The notes: generated by a model from the sequence alone, not told the origin. DNA of 26,031 nucleotides from Plakobranchus ocellatus (GCA_019648995.1 BLXT01001791.1:10633-36663), one strand, 5' to 3'; numbered from the stretch's first letter, positions 9,850 to 23,100 are shown. Made by a program: numbers and translations.

Positions 9850-11009
9850 TAAGGTCTATATATAAAATAGATGATGTTGATGAAGTGGTACTGTTAGTAG
9901 ACTTGGAATGTGACCAAGACCATGCGAACAATTAAAAAAAAGAAAAAAAAAACTTTAAGTAAATTGACTGGAATTACCACACAATCATCTTCGAAACATT
10001 CAAATTCACAATCAGAAAAAAAAAAAATGACTGTAATATAATTGTCCAACTCTATGTCATAATCACATGAGATATAATCACATGAGATACATGTAATGTG
10101 CAACAGCTGAGTAAATTCATGGACTGGACGCAGATGCCAATAAAGGTCTTCTTGTCAAAATGATGGCAATTCGTGCTCAGACATTCCAATTTTTTACAAC
10201 CGAGACAGGAATGGGAAAGATTACAACTGTTTCTGAGAATAATAATAATAATAAAAAAGCAATTCTCTTCAAACACAAGAACAATATTTTGCTTATTACT
10301 GTATGTTTATGACGTTTGAAATAACTCTCACAAAAATTTTCCTTGAGTCTACATTTGTGTTATTGACTGTTGTTTTCTCAGATACCCGTATTTCAGATCT
10401 TTTAGATCTGTAATCAAAGGCAAATAACTCACTTTGAAGAAATTGCGTAAAAACCATGACACATCTTCTAAGTACCGGTATCTATTCAGTTCTTTCGTAT
10501 TCATACACTTTTTTTTTCTCTTTTATTGTATTTTGTTGATATTTTGTTTATTTGTTGTTGTTGTTGTTGGTTTTTCCTCTAATAAACACTGTGTGCAGTT
10601 ACAAATTGTATGTGTGGTAATTATTTTGACGTAACTCATCTCAAAATGGATAGCTGATCCAAAAAAGCTAAAGCACGTGGTAGGGCTTAATCATTATAAA
10701 CTTTGTATCTAGTGGAAATAACAAGTGCATGTTTAAAAAAAAAAATAATGATGAAGTTTCAGTGTAAATGCCAAACGGTTACACATTAGAAAAAAATCTA
10801 TTGCATATACGCCACTTTGCTTTCGTATTTACCTTCATGTTGTACAGAACTGTAATCTACTAACTATCAAACTAAATAAAAAAATATATCAGTTATATTA
10901 TTATGCATACACACATAAATATATTAAAGGCTAAGTAGGAGATCAAATAAAAGGACGATGAGGATTAATTCCCACTCTTAGCAGTTAGGAAATACAAATT
11001 TCAAGCAAA
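9850..11009. other. Spacer and likely promoter region of the host gene
   Basis: No gene was recognised in the first kilobase; it contains short (AAT)n (10240-10253) and (GTT)n (10553-10570) runs. The last 100 bases must hold the 5' UTR of the gene starting at 11010. An AAATATATTAAAG stretch at 10918-10930 is TATA-like but not distinctive in this AT-rich context, so no core promoter is asserted. Confidence 0.4.
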
Positions 11010-11117
11010 ATGGCTGAACACTCTGAGCAAACAACGATTCGAAATGATGAAGGGAATAAAAATGAAATTAGCACTGCCGTCCAACTCGTAAATGCAATAA
11101 TTGAAAAATGGAGAACA
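11010..11117 (+). CDS. Host gene exon 1 (residues 1-36)
   Basis: ATG in AAAATGG context; begins MAEHSEQTTIRNDEGNKNEI. It ends WRT in phase 0 before GTAAGT. It is too short to stand out as an open frame by itself; its support is the start context, the consensus donor and phase agreement with exon 2. Another start is not excluded. Confidence 0.75.
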
Positions 11118-14100
11118 GTAAGTATCACGAGCCGATCCTAAATAAGTGGATCTAAAGGTTAAAAACGTGAGCCATGTATCTAGATCTTAGAGATCGTGCA
11201 TGCAATTTAGTTTATTTACGAAAGTTGTTTTTTTTCTTTTAAAGTTAAACGTGTCTGCCGAGTTCAGAACGCTGTTCTCTCTAGATCTAGATTCTTAAGT
11301 CTAGATCTAGGCCTATTGCTATATTTAGTTAGTTATCTTAGTTTAACGGGCCAACACCAGGATTATGCTGATATTTTAACGATACAGTTCAGATCTAGAT
11401 CTAGTGTCATTACAGCCAGAGACTTAGATCTACTAGATCCATATATATATATATCATTAGTTCATTACTTCCAGGCTTTTTGTTTCTTTAGGGCCTTAAA
11501 TGCTTTTAAAGATTTAGATCTAGATTTTAGATCTAGATCTAGGCCTTGATCTTTGAATTTTCATTTTTTTCATTCGAAATACACAAATGCATTAAAAGTA
11601 AATTGTTTTAAAAAGATGAAATGCTGATCCATAAACTTGATCTTTGAGTCCTACTATGGCAATCAGCATTGCAGGCCAGGAATCTGGTCTCCCTAACCAT
11701 AGGATAGACAGACCAAAATCCTAGTCTATCTAGTCAAACTGGCTAGATAGACAAGAAGTCTGGTCTCATAGCCTCTTCCTTTTTAAAATGCAGTGGCTAT
11801 TGTTACGGTCCTGTAAAGACGATTCTCAATGCTATTTTTATGGGTCTGTAAAGACGATTTTCAAAGCTATTTTTACGGTCCTATCTATGTGGTAAAAAAA
11901 ACAAAAAAAAAAAAAGGGATAAACAATGTTTCATTCAGAGATGCCAATTCCAAGTATGGTAGATTTCTTTTTTTTTTTTATTCTTAATTTTACACATACA
12001 ACAAGTCAGTCATAAAGGGGCACTTGACACAACATAGATGAGTAATATACATGCAACATGTATTTCAACATCATAATCAGTATAACTATTGATGCCAACA
12101 GGTACCATTACGACACTGAAAATAACCAACTCAACAAATAAATTTAGGTTTTGAACTTAATAGAATTATATTTAAGACACATAGATCCACAATACAACTG
12201 ACAAATACTGGACTTTTTGTAAGCCTTATATGAGTGGCAAAACCATTTTCCTTTCGGCACAGAACCCTTTGCAGTGGCACACTTAATCATGTGATGCCAG
12301 CTGAGGCATCTATCGCAACTTATTGCCTGCGTGTGAAGACTTAAACTTAAAACTTTCTCTTCACACACTGTACACCCATTCATGAGATTTCTCTTTTCTC
12401 GTAACCAAATCAAGCACCTTGGCCCAGGCCTCCACACTGAAGTGCTGCCTTCCCTCAGAAATGTCAACATCCTGATCTAAGATCTGCATTGATAGGTCAC
12501 TTTCTGAGGAAGGAATTTTGGAGAGATCTTGGAGTTCACTTGGATCAGCATCGGCCACAATCCAGTGCAAAATCATACGCTCTCTTTCCACTGCAAAATA
12601 AAAATCCTTATATAACTTTAAAGATCCGTGTCCTTTCTTTCTTTTAGGTACTCCTATGACGGTCACCTCTGCTCCCTTTGGCCTACCCGTTTTGGAGCTC
12701 TTTTAAGGAGTTTAATGTTATTTAATTATATTTGAGATGTTGTGGGAGTTTCAATGGCAGATGAATCAGGGATTCAAGGTGCTTCAATATCAGATGACTC
12801 AATGGCCTCAGGTGCCACAATATCAGATGACTCAATGGCCTCAGGTGCTTCAATATCAGATAAATCAATGGCCTCAGGTGCTTTAATATCAGATGAATCA
12901 GAGGCCTCCCAGGCTATCTCAAAACGACCTCGCTTACTGTAAACACTTGTAAATCAAAGCACGATGCCGAGAAACAAAGCGGTACGTGTATGATAATACC
13001 CGAAATATATCAAATCTCAGACTTTTGAGGCTTAAAGGACGTTGACGAAACTTACAATAAGATGCTTATTGGACAATGCTTTTGGTGCAATGATTCCCAC
13101 CAGAACCCTTGTATTTCTTTCAAACTCTGGTCTCTCAGCTTGTCCATTGTGATACTTGATATTTGATACTCTGTTTTTTTTTGTTTCTCTTGCTCACTTT
13201 CGCTGATCTTTTTTCCATAGCGTTATCATTACACTGTTTGGTTTGTGTCTCTTTATTTCGTTGTATTTTGTTCTTTGACTGTTGCATGGAACTGGAATCC
13301 TGTAGCAGTCATCATACCGTATCACAAGCTCTTTGCAACGAGTTCGCATTTTTAAGAGTTTTTTGGGTTTTTTTGTAATTAGAATTATAATTGGTGCACA
13401 TAACGAATTTATACTCTCATCTTTTTAGCCCAGTGTAAATGTTCTTTATAACAACTGAGTTTCATTTCAAAAGTGGTAATTGCATTTTTTTATTTTTTGT
13501 TTTTGCCATTTAATCGATCTGCTTCTGGGCAGTTACGAAATAAACAGCGACTAAAACTGTTACTGCAGCGATTGCACAAATATTTTGTACGTATCCTCAT
13601 TGATCGACGAGAAATCTAAAACGGCATGTAATTATAAGCATTTATACATTACCACCTTTGCGGTTTTTTGGGGGCATTNNNNNNNNNNNNNNNNNNNNNN
13701 NNNNNNNNNNNNNNNNNNNNNNNNNNCTCCTCTCTCTTTTGACTTGTCTTGTACACACTTCACTCTACTTTCGCTTAGGACAAATCAAGCCATTTGATCT
13801 TCGACCTAGTGTTAAGCCATGCTACTCATCGTTTTATGAGTAGCATAGCCCATAATTACTTCTCAAATAGAAACGTTCTAACATATTTTAATTTGAAATG
13901 CAAAGAAGACTCACTCGTCATGCATCACATAGATTTTCATCGAAAAAGATTACCAGCATGCTATAGCAGCATGTAAAGATCCAAAAATGTAAGTTAAACA
14001 CAATGCACATTAATCTCAATGCGCTAGATCTTCACAATTTGAGAATCAATAACAGAAACATCGCACAAGACAGTGTGGATCCTGCCCCGCTTTTTTTTAT

Positions 14101-17100
14101 TTGGTTATCGGATGTAGGCCTACTTTAAGGCACACAGGGGATAACCCTTATAATATTATGCATAAACCGACTCATTATCCGGATATAGTATTTGGATTTT
14201 GAAAAGTAGTTGCAGCACACCCATTTATCCGGATAATCGAAAAACGATTCAGTGCTTGGCATACTTCTACGCATAAGTTTGAACAGTCTCTCAGACTTCA
14301 ATCCGCTTACCGTACTCTAAGCCGTAAGAATAGCCCTGAGGACCGTCTTTACAGGACTGTAAAAATAGCCAATGCGTTTTTAAAAACAAGATTGAAAATC
14401 TTAATCTAGACCTAGATCAATAGATGTACTAAAGGCCTAGACAAAAAAAAAAATCTAGAATTTGATCCTTGTCTCTCTGAGACTTAAATGTTAGGCACTA
14501 AATTATAAAACAAGACTTAGAACTGTATGAATGCAAGGATGGGACTGTGGATTCAGCTGTGCTTTTAAGTTGCAACATAAAATCACTTAGAAGTAATGGA
14601 ACGTTTTATAGCCTATATTCTTTGCATCACCTGTATTTTTTAAAGCTATAGACTTTTATGACATAAGCCTATTTAGATAAACTGGGGCTGGTCAACTAAA
14701 ACCGGACAGCCATGATCTCAGTTGTGATGAAGCCTACTTTTTTGTTAAAAATTTAAATGTTTTCGAACAAAGTTAACTCAAAATTTGGCACAGAGCCAAT
14801 CTGGCTTGAGCATGGGAAAACTGAGGGCTATGTAGCAAGCCATTTATTAGCACACTATATGAGACTCTGAACATTATCAATTTTCTGAATGAATAAAATT
14901 AAAAAAAAAAGGTCTTTTGTGCAAAAGTATCCTCAGCGATTTGTGCCTAGTTTAAACATCATTCCATAACCCTGTGAAGTTGGCAGAATAGTTAAAGAGG
15001 ACACTGTTATAGTTAAAGAAAACCCTAATGTTTTACGTGGTTTTAAGCATGGAAATCCAATCCCAATCCTACCCCAATATTTTGTTAGTAACCCAGTTGA
15101 CAGTTGTTTTAGTATATGTTGAATAATGAAATCTTGATCTAGAGTTCTAGAATTACTAAATTTGCCTATTATAATATTATATGGAATATATATATACATA
15201 GAACTAAATGTAAATATGCAAGGTGACAGCATCTTTACTGAGAAGGAAAGTGTTTTCAACATAAAGACAGTGAAATGATGCAACTTGGAAACCAATAGAT
15301 GGTACCATAAGTTTTGGACTAACCTGATTTTCAGGATCATTTGAATCTTGTATGCAATAATATTTGACAGCCAATAAGAACAAAATGTAATATATGTATT
15401 AGTTTTCCATTTTCAATTCTTTCTGCTATATCAAGAAGTTAAAAAGAGCAAATTTTTTTTTCACCTTGAGATCATTTTTCTTTAGATATATGAACTTAGT
15501 GATAAATGTGGAATCATAGAGTCATAATGGCTTAAATATTTTTTTAATAATTTTTTGTTTGCATTTTCTTATCTTCTTAACTCCTCTCAAGACATCACTC
15601 AATTTAGCTTCTCGTGCTTAGGGCTGAGCAAACTGAGTCAAGGAATTTGATGAAGATGGCATCATGCTGTAATAAAAACTCAGTTTATGTGACAATTTTC
15701 TTTTACTTTTGTCTAATTTCAAATGTCAAGTTCAATTTGAAGAATGCCAGTGGATGTTATATTTTTTAAATAGACTAGATAAATCTCTTACATACTTTTC
15801 TCTGAGACCTGCATTCTAATATTAAAGTCACCTAGATCTTGCAAATCCTGACTCTTGTTCTAGACTAAAATTTCTCAATTTTATATAGTATGTTTTTAAT
15901 TTAAATACACTCCCAAAACTTTGCTTGTGTCACTCAAAAATTTATTTTCGTACCAATTTTTACACTGTGAATTCCTAGAGTTATTCCAACACTATATGAA
16001 AAAGAATTTAAGATAAAGTAGTTCAGATTCTAGATTCATCCACTAGATCTAGCAATATTTCAAGATGCCTGTCTAATTAGAAAATTTTACCCTTCTAGTT
16101 TCTAGATGTATTCTCAGGTTATTTTCACTCTTGAAATCTAGAGTGTAGATATTACATGCAAATTAGATTAGATGTTCATCTTGATTTGATTCCAAATGTA
16201 TAGAAATAGTAACCAAAATGAATTACCCTGTCTGGTTTTTATTGTAATTTTTGTATCTAATCTCAGCTAGTTTTCCCTCTTGTCTATCTTGATTTGATTT
16301 CCAATGTATTGAAACTGTAACCTACATGAATAACCGCGTCTGTTTTATTGTGTGTTACTTTGCTCTGTTTCTTTCTCAATAAATTTATTCTATTACCTAT
16401 ACACTTTGATAAAAGTGACTGAAAAGGTCGCAGCTAGAAGATTGTCTAATTCAGCTGCAATAGGTCTTGTATTGCAAGGCTTACTAGCAGCCAAATCATA
16501 AAGGATTAATAATATGTTGTTTAAACATTTGAAGAAATAAGAAAGGAAGAGAAAATACCTGTCTCAAGAAGTCTTGAAAGTGGGAAGTCGAATTTTGAGC
16601 ATTTTAAATTATTGGAGCTTCTCTCTGTGAGGTTTGCATGAATGATAACTGCATAGAGCTATATTTCATTAAACTAATTTAATTAAAATGTGATTTTTAT
16701 TAAAGATATTTTTGGAAAAGGAATTTTAAAGAAAAGACAATTTAATTGAATTTTTTTTTTTTTCAAAAGTTTTATATCTAACATCCAGCTGATCTGGTCT
16801 GGTCTCAAGTTAGTTCCCACCTCTTCTTTTGCAGAACATGACAGAGGATGATGAAACGGATAGTTTTGCTTCAGAAGTGGCGAGAGGACTTACTATGGCT
16901 GGCATTTCTCAAAGAGGACAGGAAGTTGTAGAGATGCATGCTCTCCTGCTGAAAAGTCTGCTTGACCAACCGTAAGTCCACCTGACTTTATTCCAATCAC
17001 TTCAAAAAAAAGAAAGAAAAAATAACAGTTAAAATTTATGGTGATGGAAAAAAAAAGAAGTAATTTCTCCAATCTTTTTGAGGTAAAAGAATTTTTGGGA

Positions 17101-20100
17101 TTATGCTGTTGAGGGATAAAGGAATTGTTACTTTCTTTTTGGGGATTTTTTTTTTTAACTTGAAGGGGAACCGTATTGTATTGCAAATGCAACATGTAAA
17201 AACTTATAAGCTTATTTAAAGCATTATCTTCAAACTAATACATATCAATTTGTAACTGAAAAGTACAAGTAGAGTGCCCTAATGTAAAGTGTAAAACCTA
17301 TAAAAACTCTTCTTTGATTTCAAGCTCTAGACTCTATTAATGTGTAATTATATCATCAGTCATTTTTGGATTTCATGTGAAGTTTGCTAAGCACAGGGTA
17401 GCCATTTTTTTTCAATTCATTGATCAAGTTATGATTGCATTAAATCTATTGCAATGAAATCTTTATTTAAGGCAACCGCATTTTACTTTTGAATAAAATG
17501 GGGGGTAAATTTTATTTTTACTAGTGTAATAATATTGATTTAAAATTTTATGCTTGGAAAATGATTTCAAATTTAACTAAATTTTTGTAGTAGATATCAG
17601 TTAATTGATATATTATATTTAGTCTAAGGTATGTTTGATTACTTTGCTGACAAAAACGAATAAATTTATTTATACTAAAATGATTTTGAAAGTAACTTTT
17701 TTTTTCTATGTCAAACTTGATAAATCTTGTGCCCAAACTTAGTCAAAATTAAGCTGAGAATTTAAAGAATCTCTAACCAACAAACAGGGTTGGAAGTTTA
17801 TTGTATTTGAGAAAATAAAGTTTATTGGCACCCACATGTATAGATTGGAAATCCATTACCTCTAACTCATTTTTCACCCATGAAAACCAGGTTTGTTATA
17901 CCTATGCCTGCTTTGATTTTGATATATTCATAATATAATAAAGGTGCAAACCAGTTGACTCAAGTCCCCTCCCTGAGAACTGTATCACCTGGAAGGAATA
18001 TTTTCACCTTTTGACAAATAATGAGCTTGCATGGCATGAAATTGCTTATCATGTAAGTGGTCTCAATTATGGCTGGAAAGTAATAATATCAAGTAGGTTC
18101 AGTTTTAATTTTAGCATTATACATTTGTATGGTGAAGTTTTTGAGTAATTGCATATAAAAAAAAATTGTAGAGATGAAAGTTTTTTTACTTAAAGAAAAA
18201 TTAGTTTCTTAGCAAGTATTTTGGTTTAGTGTGCATAATCAAAATTGTTAAAAATGTTCTGGAGGAAAAGGTAACGGTTTTTAGCTGCAGCCTCAACATT
18301 TTTTTTTTAATGAATTAAGATTTATATTGTAATTGTTTTAAAATCTATCATCTTCTTTAAAAGTATCACTTCAAAATACAGAGCTAAGATTATATTGCAG
18401 CCTTCAAATTGAGCAGTCAAGAAATAAGTGAATCCACTTCCATTCTTAAAAACACCATTGCATTTATTTCTAGCCCCTTGTTTTCCAAGTATCTTTTTAA
18501 ACTTACACTGAAATAAAAAAAATTATGACATAAAAGCTGTTAGAACTATAGAACCCAATCCCTACTCAAACAAAAACAACACAAAACAGTAAACAATAAA
18601 TGTAGCCAGCTTATGGTGAAAAAAACATGCGCTTTTTTAGTCCTAAGTATCAAAAAGTATAGGAACCCTTAAAGTTTGTCATTAAATTAAAATCCTCTTT
18701 GTTGTGTCTTAGTCTGTTTTGTTTTGTTGTTTTTGGTGTAAGATATTAATGTAATTGTGGCATATTTCTTGAGATGAGATACACATTGCACTTACAGGTG
18801 ATTCTTTTATTATTCAATATCATCTATGTTCCTGATCTTAATACTGGTAAAAAAAAAAAAAGGGAGACAAATTAAGTTATTTCTGTTACAAATTCATATT
18901 TTTTTAAACAAATGTTCTCATGATAGACTGCAATCAAATCAAAATTCATCTTTGTCAAATTTTTGTGTGTGACTTTCAACTCATTGCCATTAGTTGTAAG
19001 ATTTGAAAATATACTTTTCTCATTCTATTGGGAATTTTGATGGATATGAATTAGGAGCTAAAGAGAGAGATATTTACTCTGAGTAACTCTTTCCTACCAG
19101 TAATTATCATATGAAATGGTCGAATATAGGGAAAAAGAAAAGAAAATTCTGTCCATAACTTTAAAGATCACAGTTGTATGAGTTAAAAAAAAATCGCATT
19201 CTATGGCTCATCTAGATCTATATAGTTGAATATTTATTTGGCCTCAAGCTGTTTTTGTTGTCTTCTTTAAACAATTCAGATCATTGAAATTTGATGTTTG
19301 GCCCCTTCTGTGAACTTGAGAAACCCTTTGAATCTGTAGAAAATATTAACGTTTTTAGCTGTTTTTTTTTTTTCCATCACGTTTTGAAAAAAAAGACCAA
19401 TTTAGGTTAAAACTTTTTTTTTCTTTTTTTTTTTGTTGCAACAATCATTTGCAATGATTTAAGCTACCAGCTTTGAGACATACATTCAAATGTGTTTTTT
19501 CTTTTTATTTTTGGTTTTGTGTGCAGACAGTGCCTTTTATGACACTTGGTGCGGCAAACTGTTACCTTCAGCATCTTTTGGGACATCTCACATGCAAAAT
19601 CACTGGTAAAGGTGTTACACTCCAAGATATTGCGCTCTGTGTTTTAGGTCTCAATATAGGCCTTGGATTTACTCTGGATCTGCTTTCACTGCAGGAGAAC
19701 CCAGACAATGGTGAGTGAGTGAGTAACTTGATTAGATATGAAGCTGTGGCAGATTTTTGTACAGGAGCAAATGCCATAAGGTGGGCCCCAAAACTGAGTG
19801 ACTTTTTTTATTGCAGTTTGAAAAAAAATCTTCTATTACAAAATGTCAAAAGCCAATTGGGTGTCAGTGAGGTATAATTCATGTTAAGTTGGATGTTGGG
19901 AGTAGATCTATGTTAAAGAAATGTGTCTGCCTCTTTACTCCTGGTAAATGAGCTGAAAGCGTTGATGAGTGACCACTTCATCAGTGATCTTGAAATCATT
20001 GTTATGTGCGAAAGTTATTTGGTTGATTTACACAGCAAGGATGCATCCAACATTAATTTTTTAAAACTTAAAGCTTTATTTATTATGCCATTACAGATTC

Positions 20101-23100
20101 AAGATTCATGTGTCGATGAGTTGTTTTTTCAAATATGGCTATATGTCTGGCTGTATAACATATCTAAACTTCAGGCCTTATCAACCAGCCTTGTTCAGTC
20201 ACCACCATTATTAATGTTGAAATTGAATGCAGAGGAGAAATAGAGCATGTAACTGCAGTAGGAAAATTGCGTTCATTGCCAAGGAAAGGCATTCTGTAGG
20301 AAAAACTTTCTTTTTTACTCGTCTTAAAACCATGCCTAAAGTTGTGGTTTTAATCTTATGAAGCTTCTCCAAAAGTTGATTATTAGAAATGTGCCCAATT
20401 TTTTGCACTTAACATAAATATTTATGATTCTTGTGCAGTAAAAAGTTCAGTAAAATAATTTGCTGTTTAAGTAACTTTTAATACAGGCTTACATATTGTT
20501 AGCCATCCCATCTTAGTCAATTAAAAGAGAGATTTTTTTTTTGATTGATTTTTAAAGGGCTATGACTGGTCTCATTTCTATATATCTAAATTTTTATTAC
20601 TCATTTTCATTTCCCAGAGTATGTGAGTGCTGCGGAAGAATCTCACCTGCAAACTGTAGTTTCCATTACTGCAAGATGCCTTGATATTGTGCTGAGTGCT
20701 GTTGACTGGGAATCAGGACTGCAGAAGTTTTTTATTAGTGCCGATTTGCTTAAAGTCGCTTTGCATCAATTGCTGCTGGTGGTTTTTTTAGCCTGTCCCA
20801 TCCTCTCTGTTGACAGCACTCGGAGCCAGCTAGCTAAGTATGTTGTTAGAGAGCAGAACCCTGCAGCCCTTAACAAATCCTCTGGAGAGGAGACTAAGAG
20901 AAAAAAGAAATCGTTAAAGCAGCAAAGAGAGGAATCTGGCAGGCAACATGAAGAAATGCCTATGGTTGAGTTGAGTCTGATCAGAAAAGAGAATGGGGAA
21001 GAGGGTACCAGACAGACAGGCCCAAATGATGAATCCAGCGCAAGATTACTTGATAAGTCCGAAGATGACCTTTGCCACAGCATGCAAACTGTTCTTGTGA
21101 GGAATTTCTGCCAGAAAACAATTGAGGCATTCAAATCAAACCTTATGGAAGATTGCTACAGCAGGCTAGTTTTGACTTTCTGTTCCAAGTCCTATTCAGA
21201 TAAACACGTCCTGTATGATTCTCTGAGAAAAGCTGCTGCAAGTCCTGCACCGAGTCTTATAGGTCGCCATCAGTTGTCTTCGCTGTTTCTGTCACAGCAA
21301 GTGTTCCCATTACTGTGGTATCTGGCACAACAGAATGATCCACCTGATTCCAGCCTGTATCACTCTCGCAAACCCCAGGAACTGCTCAGCCAATTAGAAA
21401 AGGTCTTTATATCCTTTGACAAGCTGGAAAGTCCTGCTCAGGAAGTCATGATACACATTAGGGCCCAGGAAAAAGTTTTCCCAAGCCAGTTATTCTGGCT
21501 GCACCAGTCTGAAGCAGATATGATACTGGCCAGTGGTCGTGAGATTGGTGGAGAAGAGGACCTAGATTTGTTATCCAGAACTGTCAAAAAGAAGGAACAT
21601 GGTTGGAGAGGTCAGTTTACTGTTGTTTGCTCTTTTTTTTTCTTTTTAGAGATTAATAGGAAGGGGAGGCGATGGAAATAGAGACGCTGTATTGCCTTGT
21701 TGCCGCGAAACGTCACTACCGGCCATCATCTGGTTTCCGGGCTCTGGACCAGTAAGACGTTACTACATTTTTCTGTCTAAACACTAGACCAGCGTGTCGA
21801 CGATTTAGCCCATCTTTTCGAAAACAGCTTTGTAAAAAAATCGGAGTCTATTGCATTTCAACCTGAGATACCCTTGGATAGATTTAGAAACATGAAGTAG
21901 AGCGTAGGGTGAGTTTTTTTTTGCTTAATTTGATCCGTTTGAACTGTATTATCGAAAATGGAACTAGTCGGCCTAGCAAGCAACCGTAGATCTAGCCTCA
22001 AAACTTTAAAATCTGATCATGCATTATGGAAAAACTTTAGAGTCAATAAGCAATCATAAAGGACGAATCAATCTGTGCAATAATAAATCTAATCTGTATA
22101 GCTGTTAATTTTCTATTTAGTCTGAATTTTTTTATATAGATCTAATAGAAACCCCTCAGTAGCCTTGACCGGGCAACAGTTAGTAGTGTCTAGCGTCACT
22201 AATCAAGTTCGGAAAAAAATTTAAAAATAATATTGTGCAACAAGGCAATTTTGTAACTCTTATGAATGAATATTCAAGATGATTGCATATGATTTTAAAA
22301 TTTTCTTAGGTTTAGAAGTAAAAAACAGTTCTAATATCGATATCTTTTTCAATGATGACAACAAAATTGAGGGTGGCAAAACCTTGCACAATGTGCAGGA
22401 TTTGTTTCATTCATTTTTTTTTTTTACACAAAAGGTGGATGGAAATATAATCTTTATCATCATGATGTGTTTAAATGTTTTATTTCTTATCTTTGAAGAT
22501 AAAGAAGTAAGCAGCGTATGAGTTTTCTTTCCCAAGAGGAAAATTCTCTTTTAGTTTTCTTTTCAAATTGAAAAAAAAAATTTAATTGATATTGATATCA
22601 TTTTGAAATATTTGACAATAAAGAAAAACATATGTCTTTTATTTCCATGCCTTAGGGAAATCAAAACTTAAAAATCAAGCCATAGTCTCTCTTCTTATTG
22701 AATATCTTTTTTTTCTTCTGTTTTTTTCTGGAATTTGCAGAATTGCTGGGATGTGGCTTACTCAACAGTGATTTCCAGGGCTGGTGGAAGAAAGGGTATG
22801 CATAGAGCATAAGTTTACAAAAAAGTGTATTAGTCATTGTAAGACAAACTCAGTATTGATCTTTGTAGCACTTTTATGAGATAAGTTTTATACTACAAAT
22901 GGTAAACCAACCCACACTGTAAAAGAAGTTCATAGGCTTGTTGGATCTTGTCAGGCAATGAGTTGGTGGCAAGTTCATACAGTTAAGTTGTGGAAAGTGA
23001 ACAAATAAAAAAAAAATAAAATCTTTAAGTGATAAAAAATTAGATACTAGCATAGAAAATGAAATAGCAAATGTTAAAATGAAATAAAAGATGATTGGTT

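Larger units (their letters stand above)
11787..14379 (-). mobile_element. Element B: 2.6-kb TIR DNA transposon in intron 1
   Basis: The left end (GGCTATTGTTACGGTCCTGT onward, from 11795) matches the reverse complement of the right end (14322-14370; GGCTATTTTTACAGTCCTGT) over about 60 bases at roughly 80-85% identity by eye. TTAA occurs at both outer edges (11783-11786 and 14380-14383), compatible with a TTAA target duplication, although local AT-richness makes this weak. The interior carries a minus-strand coding relic with a PHD-like zinc finger and a short assembly gap. TIR divergence and the frameshift show it is old and inactive. Confidence 0.75.
16972..20617. other. Introns 2-4 of the host gene (between exons 2 and 5)
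   Basis: Introns of 972 (16972-17943), 1474 (18053-19526) and 907 bases (19711-20617), all AT-rich with T-runs. I saw no mobile element or RNA gene. The plus-strand open frame at 19923-20243 lies within intron 4, has no splice sites in phase with its neighbours and is not counted. Confidence 0.65.

Noticed and set aside
12742-12942. Plus-strand 66-codon frame of GASISDDSMAS repeats
   Set aside because: It is the other-strand reading of the 33-base minisatellite, which is open in several frames; the minus-strand reading fits the neighbouring transposon gene.
13212-13349. 46-codon minus-strand frame starting MRTRCKELVIRYDDCYRIPV inside element B
   Set aside because: It reads plausibly but has no family signature, and no splice sites joining it in phase to the other element B fragments were found.
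14104-14240. TTATCCGGATAA palindromes reminiscent of pogo/Tigger ends
   Set aside because: Only two short matches lie inside element B, with no paired TIR or TA duplication; probably internal sequence of element B.
14933-15340. 135-codon minus-strand open frame in intron 1
   Set aside because: No recognisable motif, no transposon ends around it and a composition like the surrounding intron.
19923-20243. 106-codon plus-strand open frame in intron 4
   Set aside because: Exons 4 and 5 join directly in phase to complete a Glu codon, and the frame has no flanking splice sites that would fit between them.
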